A stretch of DNA of 25,062 bases from CAZKMM01 sp964592965. GTDB lineage: Bacteria > RBG-13-61-14 > DRUE01. Below, piece after piece: positions 22,769-25,062 of this stretch. Below the pieces are notes generated by a model. It searched no databases and was not told where the DNA came from. It saw nothing but the letters and a program-made list of their open reading frames with translations. Both the position numbers and the translations under genes were made by a program. The stretch lies in contig CAZQJX010000022.1 of assembly GCA_964592965.1 (NCBI GenBank), positions 1 to 25,062 on the forward strand, in the 5' to 3' direction. Position 1 is the stretch's first letter; each line of letters starts with the position of its first letter.

Positions 22769-23416
22769 ATGGCTCTTAAAATATATCCTTTAAAATGCCT
22801 GACCTGCTCCAGTCCACTAGCAGGCTTTGAAAATGATATTATTTTTTTCTGCCCAGTGTGCGAGCTCGGTTGGGACTTTTCTTATGAACCACCTAAAGCA
22901 ATCAAGGTTAGTTATGCTCAGACCAAACAGGCTCCTAAAAAATACAAGCAAAAATTTTTCCTACCTTTCTATCTTTACAAGGTTTCTTTTGAATTTTCAG
23001 GAAAAGAGAAATTTTCTGATAGAATTAAGCAAATTTTAGATAAAATTAATAAAATTTACATCCCAGCATTCAGATTAATCAGGGAGAATTATTTTGGAGA
23101 TTTCGGGCTATTTTACACTGAAAGCGAGATTGAGCTGGAAGAACAAAACGAGCTTTCAGAAGAGGAAAAAAGCAGAATTGGGCTGGCTATGAGAAGTATA
23201 AAAGATGTGGAAAAATATTTAACACTTTATCCTTTGTTAATTATAGACAAAAGGGTTGATATTACAGGATTAAATCTTCATACCAATGCCGAGCTAGAAA
23301 AAATCTGGGCAGTGCCATTTTTTGACCTAGAAAAAACCATTCAGGATAGCGTTCTTCAAAAAAGCTTTCCAAGCTTTGCACTTGAGGGTATTGACCAGTT
23401 AAGAAAAATCTTTTAA
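22769..23416 (+). CDS. Zinc-ribbon protein C of three-gene cassette
   Basis: A 215-residue protein of unknown function. The ribbon has Cys10, 13, 28 and 31. FLPFYLYKVSFEF (64-76), YIPAFRLIREN (97-107) and VPFFDL (182-187) repeat the hhPxW/F theme. LDKINKIYIPAFRLI resembles RIKKISLIHIPFWEI of protein A. There is no membrane segment, so it may be a soluble partner of A and B. The start directly follows the previous stop (TAAATG) and lacks a clear ribosome site, which suggests strict translational coupling. Confidence 0.83.
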   Translation: MALKIYPLKCLTCSSPLAGFENDIIFFCPVCELGWDFSYEPPKAIKVSYAQTKQAPKKYKQKFFLPFYLYKVSFEFSGKEKFSDRIKQILDKINKIYIPAFRLIRENYFGDFGLFYTESEIELEEQNELSEEEKSRIGLAMRSIKDVEKYLTLYPLLIIDKRVDITGLNLHTNAELEKIWAVPFFDLEKTIQDSVLQKSFPSFALEGIDQLRKIF

Positions 23417-23718
23417 GCAAAAATTTCCAAAAAATTGAAAAGTTTTCATTGAATTTCTAGCAATTAAACGCAAATCCGCCTGCTTGCTTAAAAGCACCTA
23501 CAAGCTTCTGACAATCATCAGAAGAAAAGCCAGAAACCTATCCGTTAATTTTGCATCATAAAACCGGTGAAAAATAATCAAAAATTCTGCACAATTTCTG
23601 ACAATTTTTGTGACAAAATTGGTCAAAAGTTGAAGGAGCTGGCTTGACAACTACAGAAAAAATAATAAAATTTTTCTTGGAACAATTTTTGCATTTTTAA
23701 AAGAGATTTGAGAATGCA
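23417..23718. other. 302-bp intergenic region before secreted protein gene
   Basis: No gene is seen. It contains a hairpin (CTTCTGA at 23505-23511 with TCAGAAG at 23518-23524), a direct repeat TTCTGACAAT at 23506-23515 and 23596-23605, an imperfect inverted repeat at 23600-23624 (GACAATTTT with AAAATTGGTC), and a promoter at 23644-23671. There is no U-tract terminator for the upstream cassette. Confidence 0.6.
23644..23671 (+). promoter_or_regulatory. Promoter of the PEGA/FG-GAP/dockerin gene
   Basis: A perfect TTGACA (23644-23649), a 16-nt spacer and TAAAAT (23666-23671). The predicted start near 23678 gives a leader of about 40 nt, so this gene is not leaderless. The ribosome site before ATG 23719 is weak. 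Confidence 0.6.
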
Positions 23719-25059
23719 ATGAAGATGATAAAGGTGGTTAAAATTGTCATTCTTTTATTTTTAGGCGTTTTGATTTCCGCCACCTTGAGAATTTCCAGCG
23801 ACCCGCCAGGAGCAAAGGTATATATTGACGGCAGTTATTCCTATCCCGGGGTTTATTTGGGAGAAGCTGGGGATAGCGGTTCGCCATTGGTTGTTAATGT
23901 ATCTGACCAATTACATTTTATTCAATTAATAAAACCCGGCTATATGACTTACTATACAGAAATTGATGTATCTTCTGGTGGCACTTATGACCTTAATATC
24001 AGGATGCCTGCCAAGAGATATGAAGTTTACACCCAGGGGGCGCGGGTAAGGCTATGTAGAAGGATTTTGTGGTGGTGGATATGTGGTCCGTTTTATTTTA
24101 ACAGCGGATATTCCTCACCTTTTGCAATAGACCTTGATTTAAATGGCACAACAGATTTAGTAATCGGCTCAGGAATTGGTTATGTTTATTATTTCCCGAA
24201 CCGCTCATCAACAGGCTTTTTCTTAGCAAATACAGATTATGTAAGGCTTCAAGGAGGGGATACGGTTCTTGATGTTGGGGAGCGGGCAAAGCCCTTTGTG
24301 GTGGACTGGGATAATGACGGCGATTATGACCTTTTGGTGGGAAATTCTGTGGGAGAGGTCTGGTATTTTGAAAATCAGGGAGATTTTACCAATCTTGCTC
24401 CCGGAGTTGCGTTAACAGCTGATGGCTCAACAATACAAGTTCCCGGCGGATTAAGCTTTCCTTGGGTGGTTGATTATAATGGTGACCATAAAAAAGATTT
24501 AGTGGTATCAAGCGGGGACGGGTATGTGTATAAATTTTTAAACATTGGCACTGATGCTTCTCCTTCCTTTACTGCTGATGGAAAGGTGGGGGACGATAAT
24601 GGAGATTATCACTATGATGGTGCGGTAGCAGGTGGTTTTTATGATATGGATAGAGATGGGGATTTAGATTTCGGATGGTGCAGACAGGATGGTTTATGCG
24701 AGGGATTTTTTGAATGGGGAAGTCATTATTTATACACCTATTATCAAGATAATTATGACCTATTGGATGCAGGCACTTATACCACTTTTACATTTGGAGA
24801 TATAGACCATAATGGTCAGATAGATTTGGTCTTTGGAAGAGATGATGGATATTTGTTGCGTTATTTCTCTCAGCATTTAGATGGAGATATTGTTTGGGAT
24901 GGGATAGTTAATGGTGCTGATTGGGCAAGGCTGAGGACCGCTCTTGGTTGCCAGAGGGGTGATGCTTGTTATATCCCTGAAGCTGATTTAAATGATGACG
25001 ATGTTATTGATAGTAATGACGAGTCAATTTTACTCAGCAATTTTGGAAAGACTTATTGA
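23719..25059 (+). CDS. Secreted PEGA, FG-GAP repeat, dockerin-like protein
   Basis: A 446-residue exported protein of unknown target. A Sec signal peptide (about 1-21, hydrophobic IVILLFLGVLISA) leads to a PEGA domain (LRISSDPPGAKVYIDG, then IQLIKPGYMTYYTEIDV). Then come five FG-GAP/VCBS-like blades with Ca-loops: DLDLNGTTDLVIG, DWDNDGDYDLLVG, DYNGDHKKDLVVS, DMDRDGDLDFGW and DIDHNGQIDLVFG. The C-terminus (388-446) has two EF-hand-like loops, DGDIVWDGIVNGADWARL and DLNDDDVIDSNDESILLSNF, the layout of a type I dockerin. PEGA is associated with surface layers and dockerins with cohesin binding. No cohesin or cellulase is in the window. Five blades are visible, short of the usual seven. ATG 23719 is preceded by a weak ribosome site. 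Confidence 0.85.
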   Translation: MKMIKVVKIVILLFLGVLISATLRISSDPPGAKVYIDGSYSYPGVYLGEAGDSGSPLVVNVSDQLHFIQLIKPGYMTYYTEIDVSSGGTYDLNIRMPAKRYEVYTQGARVRLCRRILWWWICGPFYFNSGYSSPFAIDLDLNGTTDLVIGSGIGYVYYFPNRSSTGFFLANTDYVRLQGGDTVLDVGERAKPFVVDWDNDGDYDLLVGNSVGEVWYFENQGDFTNLAPGVALTADGSTIQVPGGLSFPWVVDYNGDHKKDLVVSSGDGYVYKFLNIGTDASPSFTADGKVGDDNGDYHYDGAVAGGFYDMDRDGDLDFGWCRQDGLCEGFFEWGSHYLYTYYQDNYDLLDAGTYTTFTFGDIDHNGQIDLVFGRDDGYLLRYFSQHLDGDIVWDGIVNGADWARLRTALGCQRGDACYIPEADLNDDDVIDSNDESILLSNFGKTY

Positions 25060-25062
25060 GAT

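Noticed and set aside
23714..23722. Two-codon frame (ATG CAA TGA) overlapping the start of the secreted protein gene
   Set aside because: Too short to judge and no ribosome site; likely chance.

Overview
The window is a compact stretch of bacterial chromosome, moderately AT-rich (roughly 40% G+C by eye), with almost no intergenic space. It carries ordinary single-copy housekeeping genes (tadA, SRP RNA, dnaX, recR, serS, tyrS, priA, nadC, birA, coaX). tRNAs with encoded CCA ends, a short SRP RNA that I read as lacking an Alu domain, and a type III pantothenate kinase are all bacterial. I cannot assign a phylum. Exactly 100 Ns at 20195-20294 look like a scaffold-gap placeholder, so this is probably a draft or metagenome assembly from an uncultivated lineage.

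Layout. (1) 1-3241, plus strand: tRNA-Arg(ACG), tadA, tRNA-Ser(CGA), tRNA-Ser(GGA), SRP RNA, dnaX, recR. This resembles the Firmicutes tadA-scr-dnaX-ebfC-recR block, but without ebfC. (2) 3234-7363, minus: a CarD-like regulator plus a small Cys-rich protein behind a consensus promoter, then serS, a Ca2+/cation antiporter and a divergent thymidylate synthase-like protein with overlapping start/stop codons. (3) 7500-10162: a receiver-only response regulator, and a convergent zinc-ribbon/TgpA-type transglutaminase pair. (4) 10230-11532: tyrS behind a possible overlapping upstream ORF. (5) 11535-16078: a NosR/NapH-like flavin/Fe-S membrane protein, priA, and two divergent PilZ proteins. (6) 16110-20817, minus: a Na+/phosphate cotransporter with PhoU domain, and the cofactor set nadC-birA-coaX behind an HAD hydrolase; the HAD 3' end and nadC 5' end are lost in the gap. 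(7) 20900-23416, plus: three abutting genes for paralogous zinc-ribbon proteins of unknown function, two of them membrane-anchored. (8) 23719-25059: a secreted PEGA/FG-GAP/dockerin protein.

Two window-wide patterns stand out. First, by manual reading the tetranucleotides GATC, GTAC and ACGT never occur, while TCGA and GGCC occur almost only inside tRNA and SRP RNA genes. That suggests strong restriction-type counter-selection. Second, at least seven transcription units have a TATAAT-like -10 only 7-9 nt before the start codon and no Shine-Dalgarno, implying leaderless mRNAs. Translation and replication genes (tadA, dnaX, recR, serS, tyrS) and carD instead carry clear ribosome binding sites. 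The best candidate for an undescribed system is the three-gene zinc-ribbon cassette.
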